Source of the DNA: Actinomycetota bacterium
GTDB lineage: Bacteria; Actinomycetota; Actinomycetes; S36-B12; UBA5976
Direction: 5' to 3'
DNA: 17,689 nt
Assembly: GCA_016870945.1 (NCBI GenBank)
Contig: VGAH01000011.1
Coordinates: 1 to 17,689, forward strand
In this document: positions 6,713-14,213 of the stretch, in pieces
How the letters are laid out: each line of letters starts with the position of its first letter
Position numbering within the stretch: the first letter of the stretch is position 1
Notes under the pieces: generated by a model
Database searches by the model: none
Seen by the model: only the letters and a program-made list of their open reading frames with translations
Told to the model about the DNA's origin: nothing
Made by a program: the position numbers and the translations under genes

Positions 6713-7697
6713 CTAAAGCCAATTCGCGTTTGTCGCCGAAGATCCCTTGTGGGCGGTACACGATCAAAAGCATTAGTGCTAGCCCGACCAACATGAAGCG
6801 CACTTGCCCAATCTGGTCACTACGCAAGATCGTGTCGGGAATGATCCCTGTTGCCACTAGCTGTGTGAGTGACTCACCGATGAAGACCAGGATGAACCAA
6901 AAGATGATGCTTCCGACCACCGGGCCGAAGACGCGGGCTGCGCCACCGAGAATCAAAATGGTGTAGGCGAAGAACGTAAACCTCGAGCTGTAGTTATCTG
7001 GCTGAACCGACTGTGCATCGATTGCCCAATAGATGCCTGCTAGCGAGCCGACTACACCGCCCAATATGAGCGCTTGCATTTTGTAGAAGTAAACGTTCTT
7101 GCCGAGGCTGCGAGAGGCGTTCTCGTCTTCTCTAATGCTCTTGACGACTCTTCCCCAAGGTGATCGAACCAGTAGCCAAGTAAGCAACACGATCAAACCG
7201 ATTAGTACCCAACCCACGACGGTTATCCAAGAGGCTTGTGCACTGTTAAATTGAATAGGGCCCCACGAAATGGCTTGGTCAAACGGGTTAAACGAGTAGA
7301 ACTCTCTTGCATATTTACCGGTGATTCCGTCAGAGCCGCCGAAGTACTCATTGAGGCTTACTGAGCGGACAGTTTGACGAATCACTTCGGCAGCAGCGAT
7401 GGTGACTATGGCGAGGTAATCGGCACGAAGTCGAAGCGTGGGAATGCCCAAGATCAAACCGAAAATCACAGCCCCGATGAGGCCTATGAAGATTGATAGC
7501 CAAAGCGATTGGCCGAGAGTGGCGGTTACGACCGCCACCGAGTAGGCGCCAATTGCAGCAAAACCCGCCTGGCCGAAATTCAAAAGGCCCGTGTAACCAA
7601 ATTGGATGTTTAGCCCTAATGCCGCTAAGGCATAGATGATTGTGGTTGAGCCCACCATGGCCGTGATCGAGATGACGAATATCTGACCCCAGTCCAT
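6702..7697 (-). CDS. livM: Branched-chain amino acid-type ABC transporter, permease LivM
   Basis: Membrane subunit that forms the translocation path with LivH. 331 aa with multiple hydrophobic segments. The N-terminal GLNIQFGYTGLLNFGQAGF and the cytoplasmic coupling region LRLRADYLAIVTIAAAEVIR are typical of LivM. Later segments include SDGITG and the C-terminal V-Y-R-P-Q-G-I-F-G ending seen across the family. The ATG directly follows the livH TAG with no intervening base, with GGTGGG just upstream inside livH as a plausible ribosome site. Its 3' end overlaps livG by 11 bp. Confidence 0.94.
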   Translation of the reverse strand: MDWGQIFVISITAMVGSTTIIYALAALGLNIQFGYTGLLNFGQAGFAAIGAYSVAVVTATLGQSLWLSIFIGLIGAVIFGLILGIPTLRLRADYLAIVTIAAAEVIRQTVRSVSLNEYFGGSDGITGKYAREFYSFNPFDQAISWGPIQFNSAQASWITVVGWVLIGLIVLLTWLLVRSPWGRVVKSIREDENASRSLGKNVYFYKMQALILGGVVGSLAGIYWAIDAQSVQPDNYSSRFTFFAYTILILGGAARVFGPVVGSIIFWFILVFIGESLTQLVATGIIPDTILRSDQIGQVRFMLVGLALMLLIVYRPQGIFGDKRELALDDR

Positions 7698-8999
7698 CTA
7701 ACCCACCCGCTCTTTGCGACCGAGGATTCCCTGCGGCCTGACTAGCAACACGATTATCAATACGACGAGAGCGCCAACGTATTTAAGTTCGGATGGAATG
7801 AATAAGACCGAGAGTTGAATGAAGACGCCGACTATCAAAGAACCTATGAGCGCGCCCGTTGCGGTACCTAGACCGCCCAATATGACGCCTGCAAATATCA
7901 AGAGCAGCAGCTGCACCCCGAGTTGCCAGCTCACACCGTTACTAAGCGCAAACATGATTCCGGCGTATCCGCCGAGGCCAGCTGCAATCACCCACACAGT
8001 GGTGATCACCTTTTCAACGTTTATGCCCGACGCAGATGCGAGCGCGGGGTTATCAGCAACTGCGCGAGTGGCCTTACCTGATTGAGTCTTGCCTAGCCAC
8101 CAGAAGGTGAGTGCTAACAAAACCACGGCACCTACCGCTGCGATCATGTCGCGAGGGGTGACAGCTATAGGGCCGATGTTTATTCCGGCCTGGCCGGCAA
8201 AGCCCGGCAAAATTCGAGTCCTTCCCCCGAATAGGAACAAAAATAGATACTGCAAAAACAGGGCAAGGCCGATGGACACAACCAAAAGTGCGGTTAACCC
8301 CGTACCCCTTTTTCTTAGTGGCTTCCAGACCACCAAGTTCTGTACGTATCCGCCTAGAAATGCGCTGGCGAGGACTGCCACCGGTATCGCCACCAAGATT
8401 GGAAGGCCAACAAGAACGGAGAAGAAATAGGCGAGTAGCCCTCCGAGGGCAAGTAACTCACCGTGTGCGAAGTTCACCAACTTCGTGGTGCCGTAGACAA
8501 GGCTCAAGCCCACTGCCCCTAGCGCGATAACAAGACCGAATGCCAACCCATCGACGGTTAGTTGCGCAGCTTGTCCCCAAAACCCAGCGCCACCGATTGT
8601 GCCGCCGCCGCCAACGGCTGCCGGGGCGTCACCTTCTACTAATGGGAACCCGATTCGCTTAGGGCGCTCTCTCGAGATCACTGTGGCGCTGGTGACGGCA
8701 CGATCTTCGCTGGTAAGGGATATTCCTTCTGGCAGTGTGGAAACGTCCAATGTGACTTGGTAAGCACCGGTATCAGGCAAGATCACTTGCCATTCACCGG
8801 CTTCGTTCGACGTTACGGTTTCAGAGAATCCGTTTCCTTCGACAGTGATTGAGACACCGGCAAGGCCTTCACCACCGGGGGATTCCAGTGTTCCGGTTAT
8901 TGCTGGGCCCGAAGGCGCATCTTGGGCAACGGCAGGGCTTAGTGAGAGCAGCGGTGCTATTAACAAAGCCAAGAGGGCCACTCGAACTCTCTTAATCAT
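7698..8999 (-). CDS. livH: Branched-chain amino acid-type ABC transporter, permease LivH with a secreted N-terminal beta-sandwich-like domain
   Basis: Membrane subunit paired with LivM. 433 aa, about 130 longer than typical LivH (around 290-310). Residues 1-25 form a signal peptide (basic start, Leu/Ala core, A-V-A just before Q26). Residues about 33-117 resemble a carboxypeptidase-regulatory-like or Ig-like module: I-T-G-T-L-E-S-P, then LAGVSITVEG, a TSNEAGEWQV turn and GAYQVTLD. A Gly-rich linker (about 127-139, including GGGGTIGGAG) precedes the permease, which starts near 141 and contains the hallmark NFAHGE (176-181). The C-terminus has V-R-P-Q-G-I-L-G. The start ATG at 8999 has a TAGGCT hexamer nine bases upstream. 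The assignment as permease is firm; the fold and role of the extra domain are inference. Confidence 0.93.
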   Translation of the reverse strand: MIKRVRVALLALLIAPLLSLSPAVAQDAPSGPAITGTLESPGGEGLAGVSITVEGNGFSETVTSNEAGEWQVILPDTGAYQVTLDVSTLPEGISLTSEDRAVTSATVISRERPKRIGFPLVEGDAPAAVGGGGTIGGAGFWGQAAQLTVDGLAFGLVIALGAVGLSLVYGTTKLVNFAHGELLALGGLLAYFFSVLVGLPILVAIPVAVLASAFLGGYVQNLVVWKPLRKRGTGLTALLVVSIGLALFLQYLFLFLFGGRTRILPGFAGQAGINIGPIAVTPRDMIAAVGAVVLLALTFWWLGKTQSGKATRAVADNPALASASGINVEKVITTVWVIAAGLGGYAGIMFALSNGVSWQLGVQLLLLIFAGVILGGLGTATGALIGSLIVGVFIQLSVLFIPSELKYVGALVVLIIVLLVRPQGILGRKERVG

Positions 9000-9008
9000 G
9001 TGAGCAAG

Positions 9009-9014
9009 AGCCTA
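9009..9014 (-). promoter_or_regulatory. Candidate -10 element of livHMGF (near-leaderless)
   Basis: On the minus strand TAGGCT is followed by nine bases and then the livH ATG, so transcription would start within about three bases of the start codon. No convincing Shine-Dalgarno or -35 is seen in the 61-bp gap between the thioesterase stop and livH. Confidence 0.4.
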
Positions 9015-9060
9015 AACGCCGGTAACGCGTCTATGACCAGCAGGTAAGTGCGGTTGTTTT

Positions 9061-9474
9061 CTAGCGCCAATCGCGCAGCAGGCAGGTGAGCTGCCCGGTG
9101 GCGATTCGATCACCCGATTCATTGGTGATTACGACCTCGATGGCCGCAATGGTCTTTCCGAGGCTCATGGGTGTGGCAACCCCAGTTACTAGACCACCCG
9201 TGGCCGATTTGTGGTGGGTGACATTTATGTTCAAACCAAGGGCTTGCTTATTTGGGCCACCGTGCAGCGCAGCGGCAAGTGACCCAAGTGTTTCAACAAG
9301 CACGGCGTTGGCCCCACCGTGTAGCAGGCCGTAAGGCTGGGTATTGCCCTCAACAGGCATAGTCGCGACTACTCGGTTAGCACTTGCTTCGAGCAAAGTT
9401 ATTCCCATTCGATTGGCTAATGCACCGCGACCCTGTTCGTTCAAAACGGCGGCCAAGTCTTGTTCTTCAGTCAC
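9061..9474 (-). CDS. Hotdog-fold acyl-CoA thioesterase, YdiI/PaaI-like
   Basis: Predicted to hydrolyse an acyl- or aryl-CoA thioester in the cytosol. From the GTG at 9474 the protein is 137 aa, matching the usual length of this family. The conserved N-terminal motif Q-P-Y-G-L-L-H-G-G-A-x-A-x-L-x-E-T-L-G-S contains H52 and the expected catalytic E61; a later LNINVTHHKSA segment matches the YdiI/MenI group. In menaquinone-producing bacteria such enzymes can cleave DHNA-CoA, but no men gene is in this window, so the substrate is open. A longer form from a TTG at 9501 is possible but would place the promoter inside polA and add residues unlike the family. The GTG is preferred because TAGGCT sits seven bases upstream. 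Divergent from polA. Confidence 0.85.
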   Translation of the reverse strand: MTEEQDLAAVLNEQGRGALANRMGITLLEASANRVVATMPVEGNTQPYGLLHGGANAVLVETLGSLAAALHGGPNKQALGLNINVTHHKSATGGLVTGVATPMSLGKTIAAIEVVITNESGDRIATGQLTCLLRDWR

Positions 9475-9481
9475 GGTGTTA

Positions 9482-9491
9482 AGCCTAGGCT
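9482..9491. promoter_or_regulatory. Palindromic bidirectional -10 element between the thioesterase gene and polA
   Basis: AGCCTAGGCT is a perfect palindrome, so TAGGCT reads on both strands. Toward the minus strand it is followed by seven bases and the thioesterase GTG (9474); toward the plus strand by ten bases and the polA ATG (9502). Both genes lack a clear Shine-Dalgarno. Shared symmetric -10 elements are known to drive divergent transcription in bacteria; use here is inference. Confidence 0.45.
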
Positions 9492-9501
9492 GCGAGCACA
9501 A

Positions 9502-12168
9502 ATGACCGCTAATTCGAGACTGCTCTTAGTTGATGGGCATTCGCTGGCATATCGCGCGTTTTACGCGCTACCGGTAGAAAGTTTTCAGAATTCTGCAGGC
9601 GTTCACACCAACGCCGTATTTGGCTTCACATCCATGTTGATCAATGTCTTGAAGGCTGAGCAGCCTGACCACGTGGCAGTTGTTTTCGACGCATCTGATA
9701 CTACGTTTAGGAACCAGATCTACCCTGAATATAAAGCTCACAGAGAAGCCTCACCGGTGGAATTTCCGCCTCAGATCCCCCTGATCGAAGACGTTTGCAC
9801 AGTCTTGGGTCTTCGACATGTGCAGTTAGTCGGGTTCGAGGCTGACGACATCATTGCGACACTCGCTAAGCAGGCCAGCTCGGCTGGGCTGACGACACTC
9901 ATCTTGACTGGTGATCGAGATTCCTTCCAACTGATCGATGACGAAACCACCGTTCTTTACGCGCGCCGCGGGGTTTCAGATCTAGCTCGCATGACACCTG
10001 TGGCCCTGCACGAGAAGCTGGGCCTAACACCTTCGCAATACCCGGACTACGCAGCTCTGCGAGGTGACCCGTCAGACAACTTGCCTTCGGTACCGGGTGT
10101 GGGCGAGAAGACCGCCGCGAAATGGATCATCGAATACGGCAACTTGAGCAACTTGTTAGCCAATGCAGAAGAAATCAAAGGAAAAGTGGGGGAATCTCTT
10201 AGGGCTCACAGGGCTGAGGTGCAGCGTAATTTAGAGCTAACTCGGTTAGTAACCGACGTGCCGCTAGAAATCGGCATTCAAGACTGCACGCGAGGTGAGC
10301 CTCACGTACAGGAATTGAATCAACTCTTTGACGCCCTCGAATTCACGAGTTTGCGACCTAAGGCACTAGCACTTCAAGCCGCCCCCGCTACCGCAAGCAA
10401 CCCCAAAGCTGTTAGTGGGTGGCGGAGCCTCAAACCACGGGGCAAGAACTTGCCTGCTTTCTTTGATCGTTACGCAACAACACCGCTGGGAGTCTCGTTT
10501 CGCGGCCAGTGGGGTAGCGGCACGGGTGAGATTTACGCAGTTGCAATTGCAGCACCAGACGGCGAAGGTTTTTCGTTCAATCTCGTCGACGAAAGTAAAG
10601 AAATCAAGAACACGGTCTTTGGTTGGTTAGAGACGAGCTACCCCAAAGTCATCCATGACTCGAAGGGCCCGTCACTTGCTTTAGCTGCCCACGGGGTCAC
10701 CTTGACGGGTCTTTATCTTGACACCGCACTTGGTGCGTATTTAGCCCTGCCAGGGCAGCGGTCATTTGAGATTTCAGCACTTGCCGAGCGGCTGTGTGAC
10801 CTACGAATTTCGGGTACGCAAGCTAACGAACAACTCGACCTCGGGCTTTCCGATGTTGTAGACGAAGAAGCCCTACTAGAAGTCGCAGGTGCGACTTTGC
10901 TAGTCGGTAAGCGGCTTTCTGAGTTGTTACATGAGAGAAACCTCTGGTCTTTGTTAACCGAGATTGAACAGCCCCTCGTCCCAGTACTAGTTGCGATGGA
11001 ACGAGCAGGGGTCGCTGCAGATACTGCTGAGCTACAAAGAATTGAACATGAGCTTGGACGCGACTGTGATCGCTTGCAGGCGACGGCCTATGAATTAGTA
11101 GGGCACGAGTTCAATCTCGGCTCGCCAAAACAGTTGCAGGTCGTACTTTTTGAAGAGCGAGGCCTTCAAAGGACGAAAAAGACCAAAACAGGCTGGACAA
11201 CCGATGCTGACGCTTTGGCTGCTCTCTACGAAACGTCTGGTGACCCACTGCTCGAGGTTCTGATGAACTGGCGCGAGCGATCCAAATTGCGCCAGACAGT
11301 TGCCTCACTTATTCCGCTAGTGGCGATAGACGGACGCATCCACACCACCTTCAATCAAATGGTTGCAGCGACCGGGCGTCTTTCGAGCTCTGATCCGAAT
11401 CTTCAAAACATCCCAGCCCGTAGTGACGAAGGTAGACGCATCAGACAGTGCTTCGTGGCAGGCCGCGATTTTGAGGCGTTGTTGACTGCCGACTATGACC
11501 AGATCGAACTTCGAGTCATGGCCCATATGGCTAAAGACCCTGAGCTGAAATCAGCTTTTGCTATGGGTGAAGACCTTCATCGCAGCGTTGGCGCAAAGAT
11601 CTTCGATGTCGACCCAAGCGCAGTAGATGCTGACCTTCGACGGCGCGTTAAAGCCATCTCATACGGCCTCGTTTATGGGCTTAGCCCCTACGGTCTATCG
11701 CAACAACTAGGGATCTCCGTAGACGAGGCGAAGGACTTAACTGACGCGTATTTCACGCGGTTCTCTGGCATTCGCGATTACCTGCGCAGCGTTGTCGAAC
11801 AGGCCAGGGTGACTGGCTATACCGAGACCTTGTTAGGGCGCCGGCGCTATTTGCCTGATTTACATAGTGATAATCGACAGCGACGCGAGATGGCAGAGAG
11901 GATGGCCCTAAACGCCCCAATGCAGGGGTCGGCGGCGGACATATTGAAGGTGGCCATGCTTAACGTCAACTCCTCGCTTCGCAAATCGGCCTTACAGAGT
12001 CGTCTTCTACTTACCGTTCACGATGAACTCGTGATCGAGGTGGCACCTGGCGAGACAGAGACCGTAGAAAAGACGGTGCGTGAGGGCATGTCGGCGGCAT
12101 ACCCATTGGACGTGCCACTAGCTGTGTCAGTTGGCATAGGAAGGACGTGGGCCGAGGCGTCTCACTGA
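9502..12168 (+). CDS. polA: DNA polymerase I (5'-nuclease plus polymerase; proofreading domain apparently inactive)
   Basis: Repair and Okazaki-fragment processing polymerase. 888 aa from the ATG at 9502; the upstream in-frame ATG at 9460 would lie inside the thioesterase gene and adds non-family residues. Residues 1 to about 290 are the 5'-nuclease: DGHSLAYRAFY (D11), EADDIIATLA, LTGDRDSFQL, and the helix-hairpin-helix SDNLPSVPGVGEKTA. The middle region (about 300-490) aligns with the 3'-5' exonuclease, but the D-x-E motif is not seen (FRGQ stands at the expected place), so no proofreading is predicted, as in other actinobacterial Pol I. The polymerase part has motif A with D664 (sequence DYDQIELR, usually DYSQIELR), motif B/O helix RRRVKAISYGLVYG with Tyr721, and motif C VHDE with H840 and D841. 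22 bp separate it from rpsA. Confidence 0.96.
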   Translation: MTANSRLLLVDGHSLAYRAFYALPVESFQNSAGVHTNAVFGFTSMLINVLKAEQPDHVAVVFDASDTTFRNQIYPEYKAHREASPVEFPPQIPLIEDVCTVLGLRHVQLVGFEADDIIATLAKQASSAGLTTLILTGDRDSFQLIDDETTVLYARRGVSDLARMTPVALHEKLGLTPSQYPDYAALRGDPSDNLPSVPGVGEKTAAKWIIEYGNLSNLLANAEEIKGKVGESLRAHRAEVQRNLELTRLVTDVPLEIGIQDCTRGEPHVQELNQLFDALEFTSLRPKALALQAAPATASNPKAVSGWRSLKPRGKNLPAFFDRYATTPLGVSFRGQWGSGTGEIYAVAIAAPDGEGFSFNLVDESKEIKNTVFGWLETSYPKVIHDSKGPSLALAAHGVTLTGLYLDTALGAYLALPGQRSFEISALAERLCDLRISGTQANEQLDLGLSDVVDEEALLEVAGATLLVGKRLSELLHERNLWSLLTEIEQPLVPVLVAMERAGVAADTAELQRIEHELGRDCDRLQATAYELVGHEFNLGSPKQLQVVLFEERGLQRTKKTKTGWTTDADALAALYETSGDPLLEVLMNWRERSKLRQTVASLIPLVAIDGRIHTTFNQMVAATGRLSSSDPNLQNIPARSDEGRRIRQCFVAGRDFEALLTADYDQIELRVMAHMAKDPELKSAFAMGEDLHRSVGAKIFDVDPSAVDADLRRRVKAISYGLVYGLSPYGLSQQLGISVDEAKDLTDAYFTRFSGIRDYLRSVVEQARVTGYTETLLGRRRYLPDLHSDNRQRREMAERMALNAPMQGSAADILKVAMLNVNSSLRKSALQSRLLLTVHDELVIEVAPGETETVEKTVREGMSAAYPLDVPLAVSVGIGRTWAEASH

Positions 12169-12176
12169 CGCCCAAC

Positions 12177-12182
12177 TATGCT
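12177..12182 (+). promoter_or_regulatory. Candidate -10 element of rpsA (near-leaderless)
   Basis: TATGCT is followed by eight bases and then ATG (12191). It matches TATAAT in four of six positions, including the key T, A and final T. No -35 or AGGAGG-type site is seen in the 22-bp gap after polA. Confidence 0.45.
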
Positions 12183-12190
12183 TGGGCACA

Positions 12191-13588
12191 ATGACAGTAG
12201 TTGCTGATGTAGCGCCAGTCGTCGCGCTTAATGACGTCGGATCTAACGAAGACCTCTTAGCGGCCATCGATGAGACCATCAAGTACTTCAAAGATGGCGA
12301 CATCGTTTCTGGGGTGGTAGTTAAGGTCGACAAAGACGAGGTACTAGTTGACGTCGGGTACAAGACCGAAGGGGTAATCCCCGCACGAGAGCTTTCAATT
12401 AAGAATGAAGTTGACCCCAGTGAAGTGGTTTCGGTAGGCGACAGCGTCGAGGCGCTTGTCACCCAAAAAGAAGACAAAGACGGCCGATTGATGCTTTCTA
12501 AGAAGCGAGCTCAGTATGAAAAAGCCTGGGGGACGATCGAGACACTCAAAGAATCCGACGGGGTCGTTACTGGCAAAGTGATCGAAGTCGTCAAGGGTGG
12601 GTTGATTCTTGACATCGGTCTTAGGGGTTTTCTACCGGCATCGTTGGTAGAAATGCGTCGAGTCCGCGATCTTGCCCCTTACATTGGACGAGATCTTGAA
12701 GCCAAGATCATTGAACTCGACAAGAACCGCAACAACGTCGTTCTTTCACGACGGGCTTTCTTAGAGCAGACGCAATCAGCCGCGCGCGGTGAGCTTTTGC
12801 ACGAACTTCAGGTTGGGCAAATCCGTTCGGGAGTGGTCTCAAGCATCGTTAATTTCGGCGCTTTCGTCGACCTGGGTGGTGTCGACGGGTTGGTACACGT
12901 CTCAGAACTGTCTTGGAAGCACATAGATCATCCATCCGAGGTCGTCACCATTGGCGACAAGGTGACTGTTGAGGTGCTTGAAGTCGAGCTTGATCGCGAA
13001 AGAGTTTCGCTTTCACTTAAGTCGACGCAAGAAGACCCCTGGCAGCACTTCGCGCGCACTAAGCACATAAACCAGATAGTGCCCGGGGTCGTCACCAAAC
13101 TCGTACCTTTCGGGGCATTCGTCAACGTCGGTGACGGCATCGAGGGTCTTGTTCACATCTCTGAGTTGGCTGATGATCACGTTGAGATTCCTGAGCAGGT
13201 TGTCCAAATCGGTGACGAGATAGTCGTCAAAATCATTGATATCGACCTCGAGCGTCGACGTATTTCGTTGTCAATGAAGCAGGCCAGCGAGGACTACCGC
13301 CCTGAGTTAGCTCCCGCAGTTTTCGACCCAGCGCTTTACGGTATGGCTCGCCTCTATGACTTGCACGGCAACTACACCGGGCCCGCGGGCTACGACCCGC
13401 GTACGGGCGAGTGGGCCGACGGCAACGATGAAGCTAAAGCGAAGTGGCAGGCAGACTACGACGTCGCAAAATCTAAGTGGGAGAAACACCGCGAAGAGAC
13501 TCTGGCAAAGCAGGCAGCAGAAGCAGCTGAGGCCGGCACTGCACAAACCGATGCGGGCGTTGGTGACGGCCCAAGCGAAAACGGGTGA
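12191..13588 (+). CDS. rpsA: 30S ribosomal protein S1
   Basis: RNA-binding ribosomal protein used in mRNA binding and initiation. 465 aa from the ATG at 12191; a TTG three codons upstream is possible but falls inside the predicted -10/transcription start. Four S1 (OB-fold) repeats at about 37-106, 123-189, 208-278 and 293-364, the last two with the classic GxV-x4-FGAFV-x-GLVH-SEL pattern. Then a C-terminal tail with FDPALYGM, NYTGPAGYDPRTGEW and an Ala/Lys-rich, probably unstructured end, typical of Actinobacteria (E. coli S1 has six repeats instead). If leaderless, leader-based autoregulation as in E. coli is not available. Confidence 0.95.
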   Translation: MTVVADVAPVVALNDVGSNEDLLAAIDETIKYFKDGDIVSGVVVKVDKDEVLVDVGYKTEGVIPARELSIKNEVDPSEVVSVGDSVEALVTQKEDKDGRLMLSKKRAQYEKAWGTIETLKESDGVVTGKVIEVVKGGLILDIGLRGFLPASLVEMRRVRDLAPYIGRDLEAKIIELDKNRNNVVLSRRAFLEQTQSAARGELLHELQVGQIRSGVVSSIVNFGAFVDLGGVDGLVHVSELSWKHIDHPSEVVTIGDKVTVEVLEVELDRERVSLSLKSTQEDPWQHFARTKHINQIVPGVVTKLVPFGAFVNVGDGIEGLVHISELADDHVEIPEQVVQIGDEIVVKIIDIDLERRRISLSMKQASEDYRPELAPAVFDPALYGMARLYDLHGNYTGPAGYDPRTGEWADGNDEAKAKWQADYDVAKSKWEKHREETLAKQAAEAAEAGTAQTDAGVGDGPSENG

Positions 13589-13625
13589 TTAAGTCCTAAC
13601 TTCGGCAAACCGATTTCGTATTGGT

Positions 13626-14213
13626 TTGACCGGCGGCATGGGCTCGGGTAAGTCCACAGTTGCCCGAATGTTTAACGAAAATGGTGCCGTAATAATCGAC
13701 GCCGATGTCTTGGCACGAGAGGCCTTAAGACCTGGTGAGCCGGCTTATCAACTGGTGCTAACGGAATTCGGCGATGAGATTCTTTTAGAAACAGGCGAGA
13801 TCGATCGTCAAGAGCTGGCGCGCCAAGTCTTTTCAGATACAGCTAAGCGCGACGCTCTCGAAGGAATAGTTCATCCAGTCGTAGCAGCCCGCAGAGCCGA
13901 CCTCTTGGCCCAAGCCCCTAAGGGTTCTGTCGTCATCGAAGACGTGCCTTTGTTGGTCGAAAAGAGTTTGCACCCTGAGTATGACTTCGTCATTGTCGTC
14001 ACCGCGCCCCAGTCATTGCGACTTTCGCGCTTGATGAATGAGCGAAACGTGTCCGAAGCCGAAGCACGATCGAGAATGAACGCGCAAGCCAGCGACGAAG
14101 CTCGAGAGGCGGTCGCCGACGTAATCATCGAGAATTCGGGCACCAAAGCCGAACTAGCAAAGCGAGTCAAAGAGGTATGGCTACAACTACAGCGCCTCAC
14201 GTCAAACCGATAG
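13626..14213 (+). CDS. coaE: Dephospho-CoA kinase (start codon uncertain)
   Basis: Last step of coenzyme A synthesis: phosphorylates the ribose 3'-OH of dephospho-CoA. As given (TTG at 13626) it is 195 aa. Visible: P-loop G-G-M-G-S-G-K-S-T beginning at residue 3, IDADVLAREALRPG, the IDRQELARQVF and HPVVAA segments, and VPLLVEK. The family normally has five to eight residues before LTGG (for example RIGLTGG); here the codons directly upstream read N-R-F-R-I-G, perfect family sequence, but contain no ATG, GTG or TTG down from the in-frame stop at 13590. The true start may be ATT (13620) or another non-canonical codon, or the sequence carries an error. Overlaps uvrB by 37 bp. Confidence 0.9.
   Translation: MTGGMGSGKSTVARMFNENGAVIIDADVLAREALRPGEPAYQLVLTEFGDEILLETGEIDRQELARQVFSDTAKRDALEGIVHPVVAARRADLLAQAPKGSVVIEDVPLLVEKSLHPEYDFVIVVTAPQSLRLSRLMNERNVSEAEARSRMNAQASDEAREAVADVIIENSGTKAELAKRVKEVWLQLQRLTSNR

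Noticed and set aside
9475..9501. Longer thioesterase from the TTG at 9501
   Set aside because: Adds nine residues unlike the family, abuts the polA ATG and destroys the promoter arrangement; the GTG at 9474 gives the usual family length.
13307..13592. Overlapping open frames on both strands at the end of rpsA
   Set aside because: Low-complexity translations with no recognisable domain, fully inside the rpsA coding region.
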